Positions 47,111 through 54,874 of a stretch of DNA of 64,000 nt are shown piece after piece (within the stretch, counting starts at the first letter, position 1; every line of letters starts with the position of its first letter). The stretch is taken from positions 1 through 64,000 of the forward strand of contig JAIYDY010000066.1 in NCBI GenBank assembly GCA_027487245.1, read 5' to 3'. Source of the DNA: Hyphomicrobiales bacterium. GTDB taxonomy: Bacteria > Pseudomonadota > Alphaproteobacteria > Rhizobiales > Beijerinckiaceae. The translations under genes and the position numbers were made by a program. Below the pieces are notes generated by a model that was not told the DNA's origin, ran no database searches, and was given only the letters and a program-made list of their open reading frames with translations.

Positions 47111-47371
47111 GTGAGCCAGGATATGGCCAACCAGAACTTGGCCAACCAGCCGCAGACACCTGCGCCTGCCAAACAGAAGCTGAGCTGGGGCGAAAAGCGG
47201 GATCGCCGCCGCCGCCGCCGCAAGGTTTTCGAGGAAGTGCTGGGCTGGATTCTGGTGCCTGCGTTGATCTACATCGCTTACCTGATCTTTCAGGCCGTTG
47301 GCGGCATCCCGAAGGAATTGCAGGACTTTGCCGTCGAGGTTTTCAACACTGTGACAGGTGGACGGCTCTGA
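47111..47371 (+). CDS. Small membrane protein of unknown function
   Basis: An 86-residue protein: a polar N-terminus, a basic stretch of eight Arg and Lys in a row (about 32-39, coded by tandem CGC), then one hydrophobic helix (GWILVPALIYIAYLIFQAVGG, about 45-65). The start is GTG 47111 or ATG 47123. The layout predicts an inner membrane protein with its N-terminus in the cytoplasm. It follows clpA by 27 bases, so it may share that transcript. I do not recognise a family. Confidence 0.65.
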   Translation: MSQDMANQNLANQPQTPAPAKQKLSWGEKRDRRRRRRKVFEEVLGWILVPALIYIAYLIFQAVGGIPKELQDFAVEVFNTVTGGRL

Positions 47372-47399
47372 GCATCATGCCGGCGAGTTCCACGCAGTG

Positions 47400-48137
47400 A
47401 TGCGGCTGGCTGGCCAGCCGGATGGCAATGGTGCCACGTTCTGGTTTCCGTTTCGGGCGGGTGTCCGGCAAGCTGCTGGTTTGCCGTCGCTCGTGCTGAT
47501 GGCATCCCTGATCGGTGTCGGTGGCCTGACGCGCGATATCGGCTACCCGATGTGGGCTGGTGTGTTTTCGACCGTGCTGCTCTGGGCTGGGCCGGCGCAG
47601 GTGCTGCTGTTCGGCTCGCTCGCTGCGGGTGCCTCGCTGCCAGCCATCGCAGTTGCCGTGTCGCTTTCGTCGATTCGCTTCTTTCCGATGGTCGTATCGC
47701 TTCTTCCGCTCCTGCGTGGTCCGGGGGTTGGCACGGGCAAGCTGTTGTTCGGAGCCCATTTCGTGGCAGTGACGGCATGGACCGAGGGTCGCCGCTTGCT
47801 CCCTGGCCTGCCGGTGGAGCAGCGCTATCCGTTCTTCATCGGCTTTTCGGTCATGGTCATGGCCGCGGCAACGTTCGCGACGGGGGCCGGCTATTTCCTC
47901 ATCGCTGCCTTGCCCGCTGCCTTCGCGGCCGCTCTGCTGTTCACCACGCCGATGTTCTTCACCCTGTCGCTCGTGGCGGGCTCGCGCACGCTGGCCGACT
48001 GGGCCGCGCTCGGCCTCGGCTTTGCCCTCGCGCCTCTCGCAACGGCGCTGGTCGGGCAGGATTTCGATCTGCTCGTGGTCGGACTTGTGGGCGGGACACT
48101 GGCTTACGCCATCCACCGCATGCGGGGAGGGCGCTGA
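47400..48137 (+). CDS. azlC: AzlC family branched-chain amino acid exporter large subunit
   Basis: An inner membrane protein with about 6-7 helices and the AzlC signatures: FRAGVRQAAGLPSLVL, SSIRFFPMVVSLLPLL and HFVAVTAWTEGRRL. AzlC works with the small protein AzlD to export branched-chain amino acids or related compounds. The start is uncertain: ATG 47400 (245 residues) or GTG 47358, which would overlap the preceding gene. The stop overlaps the azlD start by one base. Confidence 0.87.
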   Translation: MRLAGQPDGNGATFWFPFRAGVRQAAGLPSLVLMASLIGVGGLTRDIGYPMWAGVFSTVLLWAGPAQVLLFGSLAAGASLPAIAVAVSLSSIRFFPMVVSLLPLLRGPGVGTGKLLFGAHFVAVTAWTEGRRLLPGLPVEQRYPFFIGFSVMVMAAATFATGAGYFLIAALPAAFAAALLFTTPMFFTLSLVAGSRTLADWAALGLGFALAPLATALVGQDFDLLVVGLVGGTLAYAIHRMRGGR

Positions 48138-48499
48138 TGCTGGCTGAGCTGGAACAGGCCAGTGGCGGGCTCTGGCCCTATCTCGTGGTGATTGTCATCG
48201 GCTTTTTGCCGACCGAGGTCTGGCGTGTGGCCGGCGTGCTGGCCGGGCGCAATCTCGACGAGAATTCGCAGGTGATGGTCTGGGTGCGCATGGTGGCGAC
48301 AGCGCTGGTGGCGGGTGTCGTGGCCAAGTTGCTGATGTCACCGTCCGGTGCTCTCACGGTCGTGCCGCTCTGGGGCCGGCTGGGTGCGCTGGCTGCTGGC
48401 GTCGCTGTCTACTTTGTGGCGCGGCGCTCGGTTCTGGCCGGGCTTTTCGTCGGCGAGATGGTCCTGATCGGCGTCGGCCTCTGGGGCAGCCAAGTTTAG
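48137..48499 (+). CDS. azlD: AzlD family small subunit
   Basis: A 120-residue protein with four hydrophobic segments (WPYLVVIVIGFLPTEVWRVAGVL, then WVRMVATALVAGVVAKLL and so on). Its position one base after azlC and its size identify it as the AzlD partner. Its stop codon, TAG, is the first three bases of the intergenic repeat at 48497-48599. Confidence 0.82.
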   Translation: MLAELEQASGGLWPYLVVIVIGFLPTEVWRVAGVLAGRNLDENSQVMVWVRMVATALVAGVVAKLLMSPSGALTVVPLWGRLGALAAGVAVYFVARRSVLAGLFVGEMVLIGVGLWGSQV

Positions 48500-48599
48500 A
48501 GCGTACGCCCTGTTTGCATCAGGTCGTCCGCTCTATTTTATTGTTTCAGCATCATCTTGATCCGCCAACCGGAGTCCACTTGGCGGGCTGATGCACTAG
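48497..48599. repeat. Two-hairpin intergenic repeat element of the Hyphomicrobiales type
   Basis: The element opens TAGAGCG, closes its first hairpin with CGCTCT (near 48529-48534), passes through TATTTTATTGTTT and forms a second hairpin: GCATCA with CCGCCAA on the left (48549-48567), TTGGCGG with TGATGC on the right (48580-48594), with CCGGAGTCCAC in the loop. I recall many intergenic repeats in this order with the same plan (AGAGCG-CGCTCT, TTTTTGTTT-like spacer, then a hairpin whose loop contains CCGG and TCCAC). The terminal TAG and CTA bases are the stop codons of azlD and of the HIT gene. It probably ends both transcripts. Confidence 0.65.
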
Positions 48600-49021
48600 C
48601 CGGCGAGCGCCGCCTTGATCTGTTCGGCATGCAGCATCAACTGCTCGGCCGGGGCCATGCCTGCGCCGTGCGGGGCCATCATCTTGCTTTCCCAGCGCGG
48701 AATGATGTGAAAATGGAGGTGAAACACGACCTGCCCGCCGGCGCTTTCATTGAATTGCTGGATCGTGAGGCCATCCGCGACCATCGCGGTCTTGACCGCC
48801 CGCGCGACGGTCTGGACCGTCACCGCCAGCGCTGACAGGGCGGCTGGCTCGATATCGATGATCGTGCGCGCCGGGATTCTGGGAATGACGAGAGTGTGGC
48901 CTGGCGAGCGCGGCATGATGTCCATGAAGGCCAGACAGTGCTCGTTCTCGAAGACGCGATGGCATGGCAGTTCCCCGCGCAGGATGCGTGCGAAGATGTT
49001 GTTTGGGTCATAGGTTGTCAT
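48596..49021 (-). CDS. HIT family nucleotide-binding hydrolase
   Basis: A 141-residue histidine-triad protein of the Hint type, which hydrolyses nucleoside phosphoramidates or acyl-adenylates. The family motif is HLHFHIIPRW near residues 102-111, and the N-terminal part reads IFARILRGELPCHRVFENEHCLAFMDI. CAGGAAAG precedes ATG 49021. The stop codon lies in the intergenic repeat. Confidence 0.93.
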   Translation of the reverse strand: MTTYDPNNIFARILRGELPCHRVFENEHCLAFMDIMPRSPGHTLVIPRIPARTIIDIEPAALSALAVTVQTVARAVKTAMVADGLTIQQFNESAGGQVVFHLHFHIIPRWESKMMAPHGAGMAPAEQLMLHAEQIKAALAG

Positions 49022-49102
49022 CGCGCTGCTTTCCTGGTCGTTGCTGGCCGTGGCGGGGTTCTTCCCCCATCCCGCGACCTGACGGTTCATGCAAGGTTTG
49101 GA

Positions 49103-50350
49103 TCAAGCTTGGCCACCGTCGCCTGCGGTCATGCCGGATGCGGACGTCTGGGCAAAAGGTAGATCGGCCCGCATCGCCAGCACAAGTTGCTCGATCTGGG
49201 GCCGCTCGTGACTGAGGAAATCCGCCACCGCCCGGCGGAACCCGGGGTGGGCGATGGCGTGGCCCGATCGTGTCAACGCCGGTTCGTAGCCGCGTGCGAT
49301 CTTGTGGTCGCCCTGCGCGCCGGCTTCGACCCGGTCAAGCCCGAGCGCGATCGCGTGGTCGATGGCCTGATGGTAGCAGACCTCAAAATGCAGAAACGGG
49401 TGGTCCTCGCGGCAGCCCCAATGACGACCATAGAGCGTGTCAGCCCCGACAAAGTTGATCGCGCCGGCAATATAGCGCCCCGCCCGCCGCGCCATGACCA
49501 GGACGATGCGGTCTGCCATGCGCTCGCCGATCAGCGAAAAGAAGGTGCGGTTGAGATAGGGGCGGCCCCACTTGCGGGAGCCTGTATCCATGTAGAAGGC
49601 AAAGAAATCGTCCCAGACGGCCTCGGTCAGATCGCTGCCGGTGAGCCGTTCGATGCTGATCTCCTCACCCAGCGCGTCGCGGCGTTCGCGCTTCAGGGCC
49701 TTGCGCTTGCGCGAGGCCAGAAGTCCGAGAAAATCGTCATAGGTCGCGTAGCCATGGTTGAACCAGTGATACTGGACATCGAGCCGCTGGAGCCAATGGG
49801 CCGGCTCCAACCGCCGCCACTCGCCTTCGGTCAGGAAGGTGATGTGCGCGGACGAGGCGTTCATCTGATCGCGCAGGGCCAGCAGGCCGTCAGCGAGCAC
49901 CGCTTCTGCCGCGAGCGCATCCGGCCCCGGTGCGGCAAGAAGCCGGCGGCCGGTGGCCGGCGTGAAAGGTGAGGTCGTCTGGAGCTTGGGGTAGTAGCGC
50001 CCGCCTGCGCGCTGCAGGGCATCGGCCCAGCTGTGGTCGAAAACGTATTCACCCTGGCTGTGGGACTTCAGATAGGTCGGAGCGACACCAAGGATGCGGC
50101 CATCCGCCCCTTCTGCAACAAGATGGGCGCTGGTCCATCCGGTGCGGGCACCGACACAGCCGGAATCCTCCAGGGCACTGAGATACGCGTATGAGATGAA
50201 CGGGTTGGCGGCATCGACCTGAGACCCTGAATCAGGACCGTTGCTGCCTTTCGGCCCTGCCCATTGGCTGCACCGGTCCCAGTCATCAGACGGGATGTCC
50301 GCCAGTGACAGCACGGTCTTCAGGCGGATCGCCGCCTTGTCCACGTTCAT
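49103..50350 (-). CDS. GNAT/FemAB-like acyltransferase (DUF482 family)
   Basis: A 415-residue protein of the DUF482 (peptidogalycan biosynthesis) group, related to FemAB and GNAT acyltransferases. Visible marks are NPFISYAYLSALEDSG near the N-terminus, SSAHITFLTEGEWRRL, HWFNHGYATYDDFLGLLASRKRK, then GRHWGCREDHPFLHFEVCYHQ and GAQGDHKIARGYEP. The substrate is unknown; an aminoacyl or acyl transfer is presumed. ATG 50350 begins MNVDKAAIRLK. It ends a minus-strand set with the GDPD and RidA-like genes. Confidence 0.83.
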   Translation of the reverse strand: MNVDKAAIRLKTVLSLADIPSDDWDRCSQWAGPKGSNGPDSGSQVDAANPFISYAYLSALEDSGCVGARTGWTSAHLVAEGADGRILGVAPTYLKSHSQGEYVFDHSWADALQRAGGRYYPKLQTTSPFTPATGRRLLAAPGPDALAAEAVLADGLLALRDQMNASSAHITFLTEGEWRRLEPAHWLQRLDVQYHWFNHGYATYDDFLGLLASRKRKALKRERRDALGEEISIERLTGSDLTEAVWDDFFAFYMDTGSRKWGRPYLNRTFFSLIGERMADRIVLVMARRAGRYIAGAINFVGADTLYGRHWGCREDHPFLHFEVCYHQAIDHAIALGLDRVEAGAQGDHKIARGYEPALTRSGHAIAHPGFRRAVADFLSHERPQIEQLVLAMRADLPFAQTSASGMTAGDGGQA

Positions 50351-50396
50351 GCCGGGACCGGCTTGCGCACACGGGCAGGTCGGGATGGCGCCCCTC

Positions 50397-51143
50397 TCAT
50401 GGAACGAAACCCTCGAACACCATCTGGTCTGCATGCGCCGCCGACAGCGCGCGATCCTCGGCATTGCGCACGGTCCAAGTCATCAGCGGCAGCCCGAGGG
50501 CCCGGCGGCACAGGAAAGGCGCTGCTGATGGCAGGTCGCGCACCCGCCAGGACACAAAATCGGGTTGCGATTCGCCAAAGTGCAGCAGGTTGGCCATGGC
50601 ATGCTTCTCGGTGGCGCTGCAGGTGTCGTAGTCCGGATAGCTGTAGTCGTTCATCGCGACGATGCCGCGGGCGTGGTCCGGTGTCAGGGTCTTGAGCGCC
50701 GTGACGATGCGGGGATCGAAGGATTTCAGCACGATGGGGAAGGGGCTCGCCTTGACGACATCGGCAACCCGCCGGGCGAGGCGCATGTCCCCATCAAAAC
50801 GGCTCTTGATTTCAAGAACCAGCGGAACCTTGCCGGCGATGACATCGAGAAAGGCTTGCAGCGCCAGAATTCGGTCATCGCTGCCGCGCATCACAACAGT
50901 GCCGAGCGCGGCTGCGCTGTGTGCATCGACACGGCCGGAGGCCACGGTCAACCGGTCGAGGACGAAGTCGTGGAACACCACCGCTTCGCCATCGGCCGTG
51001 AGCTGCACATCGCATTCGATGCCAAAATCACCAGCGACCGCGGCGCGAGCCGCCGAAGGGCTGTTCTCGATCACCCCGCGCGCCGCATCGTGCAGGCCGC
51101 GATGGGCAATCGGGCGCGCCGTCATCCATCCGGGAGCCGTCAT
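50397..51143 (-). CDS. Glycerophosphodiester phosphodiesterase family protein
   Basis: A 248-residue TIM-barrel GDPD. The catalytic and metal parts are HRGLHD (His, Arg), IECDVQLTADGEAVVFHD (Glu, Asp and the second His), and KVPLVLEIKS. No signal peptide is seen, so it acts in the cytoplasm on glycerophosphodiesters from lipid turnover or uptake. Its start overlaps the RidA-like stop by 4 bases. The start could be moved to the internal ATG at 51125. Confidence 0.9.
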   Translation of the reverse strand: MTAPGWMTARPIAHRGLHDAARGVIENSPSAARAAVAGDFGIECDVQLTADGEAVVFHDFVLDRLTVASGRVDAHSAAALGTVVMRGSDDRILALQAFLDVIAGKVPLVLEIKSRFDGDMRLARRVADVVKASPFPIVLKSFDPRIVTALKTLTPDHARGIVAMNDYSYPDYDTCSATEKHAMANLLHFGESQPDFVSWRVRDLPSAAPFLCRRALGLPLMTWTVRNAEDRALSAAHADQMVFEGFVP

Positions 51144-51610
51144 CCGGCGATCTCGAACATGCCTTCGACCTCGACGGCAGCGGCCATCGGCACGATCACG
51201 CCGACCGTGCTACGGGCGTGACGGCCTTTGTCGCCAAGCGCCTCAACCATCAGATCGGACGCGCCATTCATCACCTGCGCCAGCGGCTCATAGTCCGGCA
51301 TGGCATTGATGAAGCCGCCGAGGCGGATGCAGCGCGCGATCTTGTCGAGATCGCCGATCGCAAGCTTGACCTGTGCCAGCACATTGATCGCGCACAGCCG
51401 CGCCGCAGCCTTGGCGTCATCCATCGAGACGGTGCCGCCAACCTTGCCCTTATGGGTCGCTGCGAGCTTGCCATCCGCCCCGAAGCAGAGCTGGCCCGAG
51501 ATCACCAGAAGGCTGCCGCTGCGTACGAACGGCACATAGTTGGCCGCTGGTGCCACGGGCGAGGGCAGGGTGATGCCAAGGCTGGCAAGGCGTTGTTCGA
51601 CGGCGCTCAT
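51140..51610 (-). CDS. RidA/YjgF family protein
   Basis: A 156-residue member of the RidA superfamily, in the group of longer proteins beginning SAVEQRLASLGITLPSPVAPAANY. Conserved parts are SGQLCFGADG near residue 40 and ARSTVGVIVPMAAAVEVE near the C-terminus; Arg and the following residues line the ligand pocket in RidA. True RidA hydrolyses reactive enamines and imines; this subgroup's substrate is uncertain. It heads the transcript with GDPD and the acyltransferase. Confidence 0.88.
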   Translation of the reverse strand: MSAVEQRLASLGITLPSPVAPAANYVPFVRSGSLLVISGQLCFGADGKLAATHKGKVGGTVSMDDAKAAARLCAINVLAQVKLAIGDLDKIARCIRLGGFINAMPDYEPLAQVMNGASDLMVEALGDKGRHARSTVGVIVPMAAAVEVEGMFEIAG

Positions 51611-51883
51611 AAAGATCACTCCGGATCGGATTGCTGAGGTGGTGCGGGGTTTGTTCGAAGCTCGACGTTGCCCGCTGATGGCGCGCTTCGCAAGTGACAA
51701 AGCTGCACGGCAGACCAGGCTCGCATGTGCTGGACAGCGACCACTGCACGGCCCGCGTTCCTTCTGGCGGTGATCACGATGCCGAATGGCTGCTGTGAGG
51801 AAGCGGTGAACTCGTCCGTGACGCATTGCTAGGCTGTGCGCGCATGCCTAGGTTAGATTCTGATGCGCAGGGAGAGAGATGGC

Positions 51884-52786
51884 ATGACGTCGCGGTTGTT
51901 GGCTGGTCCGGTTCGCTCCGGCCCGGTTTGTTCAGGGCCGGTTGGTTGCAGCCTGGCGCTGGCCCTTGTCATGCTCTCGGCGGCGGGCGCGGTGGCGCAG
52001 CCCCAGCCGCAAGCCCAGCCCGCCAAGGAGCGCGTCGTACTGCTGCCGCACCGGGCCGTGTATGATCTCAAGCTCGACACCAGGAAGCCATCCCGCAGCG
52101 TCGATGGCGCGCGCGGGCGGATCGCCTTCGATTTCACCGGGGATGCATGCGAGGGCTATGCGCTTTCGTTCCGGCAGGTCACCGTGATTGAAAGCTCGGA
52201 AACCGGCCCGCGCAACATCGATGTGCGCACCACGAATTTCGAGGATGGCGACGGCAAGCTGTTCCGCTTCAAGACCCAGAGCGCGGTGGGCGGGCGTCTG
52301 GACGACCGGGCCGACGGCGTGGCCGAGCGGAACGGACCGGGCTACCGCGTGCAGATCCGCCAGCCGAGGCCGGATCGCTTCAGCTTTGGCGGTGATGTGA
52401 TCTTTCCCAGCGAGCATCTCAAGCGGGTCATCCAGGCCGCACGCGGAGGCCAGAGCACCTACAATGTGCAGGTCTATGACGGCTCCGATGATGGCAAGCA
52501 GATCTATGACACTTTCGCGGTGATCGGGCGCAAGGTGGAGCCCGGCCCGCTCGATGGGCTGGAAGAGCCCGTGCGCAAACCGGAGATGCAGCAGGCCGCG
52601 CGCTGGCCCGTATCCATCAGTTACTTCAAGGCCGGCTCCGGCGATGTCAGCGCCTCCTATGCGATCAGCTTCGATCTGTTCGAAAACGGCATCACGCGGG
52701 CGCTGGTGCTCGATTACCGGGATTTCCGCATGACGGGCGAACTGGTCAAGCTCGACATGATGAAGCCTAGCGCCTGCGCGAAGTAG
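51884..52786 (+). CDS. eipB: Cell envelope integrity protein EipB (DUF1849)
   Basis: A 300-residue secreted protein of the EipB family, a periplasmic beta-spiral protein needed for envelope integrity in Brucella. The signal peptide covers about residues 1-39 ([19 protein letters not shown]). The mature part has [31 protein letters not shown] and [18 protein letters not shown]. The mature protein keeps two cysteines, Cys89 and Cys298, matching the disulfide pair of the family. GGGAGAGAGA precedes ATG 51884. Its last 20 bases overlap the end of dinB on the opposite strand. Confidence 0.88.
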   Translation: MTSRLLAGPVRSGPVCSGPVGCSLALALVMLSAAGAVAQPQPQAQPAKERVVLLPHRAVYDLKLDTRKPSRSVDGARGRIAFDFTGDACEGYALSFRQVTVIESSETGPRNIDVRTTNFEDGDGKLFRFKTQSAVGGRLDDRADGVAERNGPGYRVQIRQPRPDRFSFGGDVIFPSEHLKRVIQAARGGQSTYNVQVYDGSDDGKQIYDTFAVIGRKVEPGPLDGLEEPVRKPEMQQAARWPVSISYFKAGSGDVSASYAISFDLFENGITRALVLDYRDFRMTGELVKLDMMKPSACAK

Positions 52787-54077
52787 GCGCCTCGCGTGCC
52801 GGGCTGGCGGCGGGTTCCCGTCCGAGCCCCACGCCCTTGATCACCGCATCGGTGCCGAACCGGTTGCGCAGCTTCTCGATGGCGCGCTCCACGGCGGCGA
52901 CACGCGGGGTTTCGGTGTCGGCGAGATCGCCGTGGTCCGCGCCTGAGCCTTCTCCGAGATCGGCGACGCCGACGCCGAGCAGGCGATAGCGGGTGCCCAC
53001 CGGCTCGGCGAGCAACAGGGCACGGGCTTCGTCATAGAGGCGCTTGGCCAGTTGCGTCGGCTCGTGAAGCTGGCGCGAGCGCGTGATCAGGCGGAAGTCT
53101 GCCCCCTTGAGCTTGAGGATCACCGTCCGTCCGGCGAGGTCGGCTTTCCGCAGGCGGGCTGCTGTGCGTTCCGCCATGCGCCACAGGATGGGTTCGAGCG
53201 CATCATGGTCGGCGATATCGGTGTCGAATGTCGTTTCGGACGAGACGCTGCGGGTCTCGTGGTCCGGGCTGATCGTGCGCTCATCGATGCCGCGACTCAG
53301 CCGTTGCAGGCGCGGCCCGTCCTTGCCGAGCGTGCCGAACAGGGTTTCGGTCGCGGCACCCGCAAGATCGCCGATCTGTCGGATGCCGGCCTGGGCCAGC
53401 CGCTCTGCCGCCGCCTTGCCGACACCGGGCAGCATGGTCACGGGCTTGCCTGCCAGAAACGCTACGGCCTCTGCGCGCCCAAGCACCGAGAAGCCGCGTG
53501 GCTTGTCCATGTCGGAGGCAATCTTGGCGAGGAACTTGGCATAGGACAGGCCCACGGAAATGGTGATGCCGATCTCGGTCTCGACCCGCCGGGCGAAGGC
53601 GGCCAGCGTCACCGCCGGGCTGGAGCGGTGCAGACGCTCGGTGCCGCCCAGATCGAGAAAGGCCTCATCGATCGAGATCGGTTCAACCTGCGGGGTCAGC
53701 GCCAGCATGAGGCCGCGCACCTGGCGTCCAACGGCGACATACTTTCCCATGTCAGGCTTGATCACGACGGCATCGGGGCAGGCTTCGAGCGCCTTGAACA
53801 TCGGCATGGCCGAACGCACGCCATAGGTGCGCGCCACATAGCAGCAGGTGGCGACGACGCCGCGCCGGCCGCCACCAATGATGACCGGTTTGTCATTCAG
53901 CGAGGGATTGTCGCGTTTCTCGACCGAGGCATAGAACGCATCGCAGTCGACATGGGCGATCGAGAGGGTGTCGCGCTCGGGGTGGCTGACAAGGCGCGGG
54001 CTGCCGCAGGCGGCGCAGCGCCGCGCCGGCCCTTCGGCATCATGCAGGCAATCGCGGCACAGGGTCCGCATTGCCAT
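52767..54077 (-). CDS. dinB: DNA polymerase IV with N-terminal zinc-finger extension
   Basis: A 436-residue Y-family translesion polymerase. The catalytic acidic residues are in [15 protein letters not shown] and [11 protein letters not shown], with [17 protein letters not shown] and the helix-hairpin-helix [12 protein letters not shown]. The first 30 residues carry Cys7-x2-Cys10 and Cys21-x2-Cys24, a likely zinc ribbon found in alphaproteobacterial DinB but absent from the Escherichia coli enzyme. No LexA box (GTTC-N7-GTTC) is seen upstream. It lies 3 bases after the DUF3572 gene. Confidence 0.95.
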   Translation of the reverse strand: MAMRTLCRDCLHDAEGPARRCAACGSPRLVSHPERDTLSIAHVDCDAFYASVEKRDNPSLNDKPVIIGGGRRGVVATCCYVARTYGVRSAMPMFKALEACPDAVVIKPDMGKYVAVGRQVRGLMLALTPQVEPISIDEAFLDLGGTERLHRSSPAVTLAAFARRVETEIGITISVGLSYAKFLAKIASDMDKPRGFSVLGRAEAVAFLAGKPVTMLPGVGKAAAERLAQAGIRQIGDLAGAATETLFGTLGKDGPRLQRLSRGIDERTISPDHETRSVSSETTFDTDIADHDALEPILWRMAERTAARLRKADLAGRTVILKLKGADFRLITRSRQLHEPTQLAKRLYDEARALLLAEPVGTRYRLLGVGVADLGEGSGADHGDLADTETPRVAAVERAIEKLRNRFGTDAVIKGVGLGREPAASPAREAPTSRRR

Positions 54078-54080
54078 CGC

Positions 54081-54368
54081 TTAATCCCCGAAATCGGCAG
54101 GGGCTGCCATGGTGCGGTGGGCGCGGGCAACGGCATCAGGCGACACGCCGAGGTTGCCGGCCAGCGCCATCAGCAGGCTTTCGTCGGAAGCGACATGGTC
54201 CAGCACGCTGGCAAGGAAGCCGGGAGTCTGGGCTGCGGCGCGCAGGTTCTCCGGCCCGAGTCCGGTGAACGACATGAACCGATCGAGCCGCTCGGGATCG
54301 GAGGCGAGGAAGCCAAGCGCCCGAATCGCGATATCTTCAGCATCAAGGCGATCAGGGCGGTGTGCCAT
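54081..54368 (-). CDS. DUF3572 family protein
   Basis: A 95-residue alpha-helical protein: LDAEDIAIRALGFLASDPERLDRFMSFTGL, then TPGFLASVLDHVASDESLLMAFA-like helices. No catalytic motif, signal or membrane segment is seen. It precedes dinB by 3 bases in the same transcript and is divergent from divK. The function is unknown. Confidence 0.87.
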   Translation of the reverse strand: MAHRPDRLDAEDIAIRALGFLASDPERLDRFMSFTGLGPENLRAAAQTPGFLASVLDHVASDESLLMALAGNLGVSPDAVARAHRTMAAPADFGD

Positions 54369-54389
54369 TGGCGGGTCCGGTGCTTCTTG

Positions 54390-54410
54390 GAAACGGTTTG
54401 CGTTTCTTAA
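54390..54410. promoter_or_regulatory. Inverted repeat and TTAA half-site in the divK upstream region
   Basis: GAAACG (54390-54395) mirrors CGTTTC (54401-54406) across 5 bases, and TTAA follows at 54407-54410. TTAA-N7-TTAA is the CtrA binding pattern; here only one half is good (the second reads TCGA). It lies between the divergent DUF3572 and divK starts. A role in cell-cycle control of divK is possible but weakly supported. Confidence 0.3.
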
Positions 54411-54487
54411 AGGTGTTTCGACTATGCCTGACGAGGTTACGCCGTGGGACAGGGCGGTTACAAGCCGCAAGCGGCAAGGTGGGTTGA

Positions 54488-54859
54488 ATGGCGAAGACAG
54501 TTCTCATCGTCGAGGACAATGCGCTGAACATGAAGCTCTTCAACGATCTGTTGGAAGCCCATGGCTATGCGACGTTGAAGACCTCCGACGGGATCGAGGC
54601 TCTGGAATTGACGCGCCAGCACAAGCCGGACCTGGTCCTGATGGATATCCAGCTTCCGGAGGTGTCCGGCCTCGATGTGACGCGCTGGATCAAGGAAGAC
54701 GACAACATCAGCCATATCCCGATCATCGCGGTGACGGCTTTTGCCATGAAAGGTGACGAGGAGCGCATGCTCAGGGGTGGCTGCGAGGCCTACCTGTCCA
54801 AGCCGATTTCCGTTGCCAAGTTTCTCGAAACAGTTCGCGCCTATCTCGGGCCGGCGTGA
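54488..54859 (+). CDS. divK: Single-domain response regulator DivK
   Basis: A 123-residue receiver that relays cell-pole signals from the kinases DivJ and PleC to DivL-CckA-CtrA. The acidic pocket (IVEDNALN), phosphorylated Asp (LVLMDIQLP, about residue 53), Thr and Lys ([10 protein letters not shown], then YLSKPIS) are all present. It lies 15 bases before pleD, the classic alphaproteobacterial order. The GGATTG-AAT near 54483 precedes the ATG. Confidence 0.95.
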   Translation: MAKTVLIVEDNALNMKLFNDLLEAHGYATLKTSDGIEALELTRQHKPDLVLMDIQLPEVSGLDVTRWIKEDDNISHIPIIAVTAFAMKGDEERMLRGGCEAYLSKPISVAKFLETVRAYLGPA

Positions 54860-54874
54860 GCGGGGTTTGATATC

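Noticed and set aside
54360-54490. LexA (SOS) box for the DUF3572-dinB transcript
   Set aside because: No GTTC-N7-GTTC or close variant is present; the GAAACG inverted repeat does not match.
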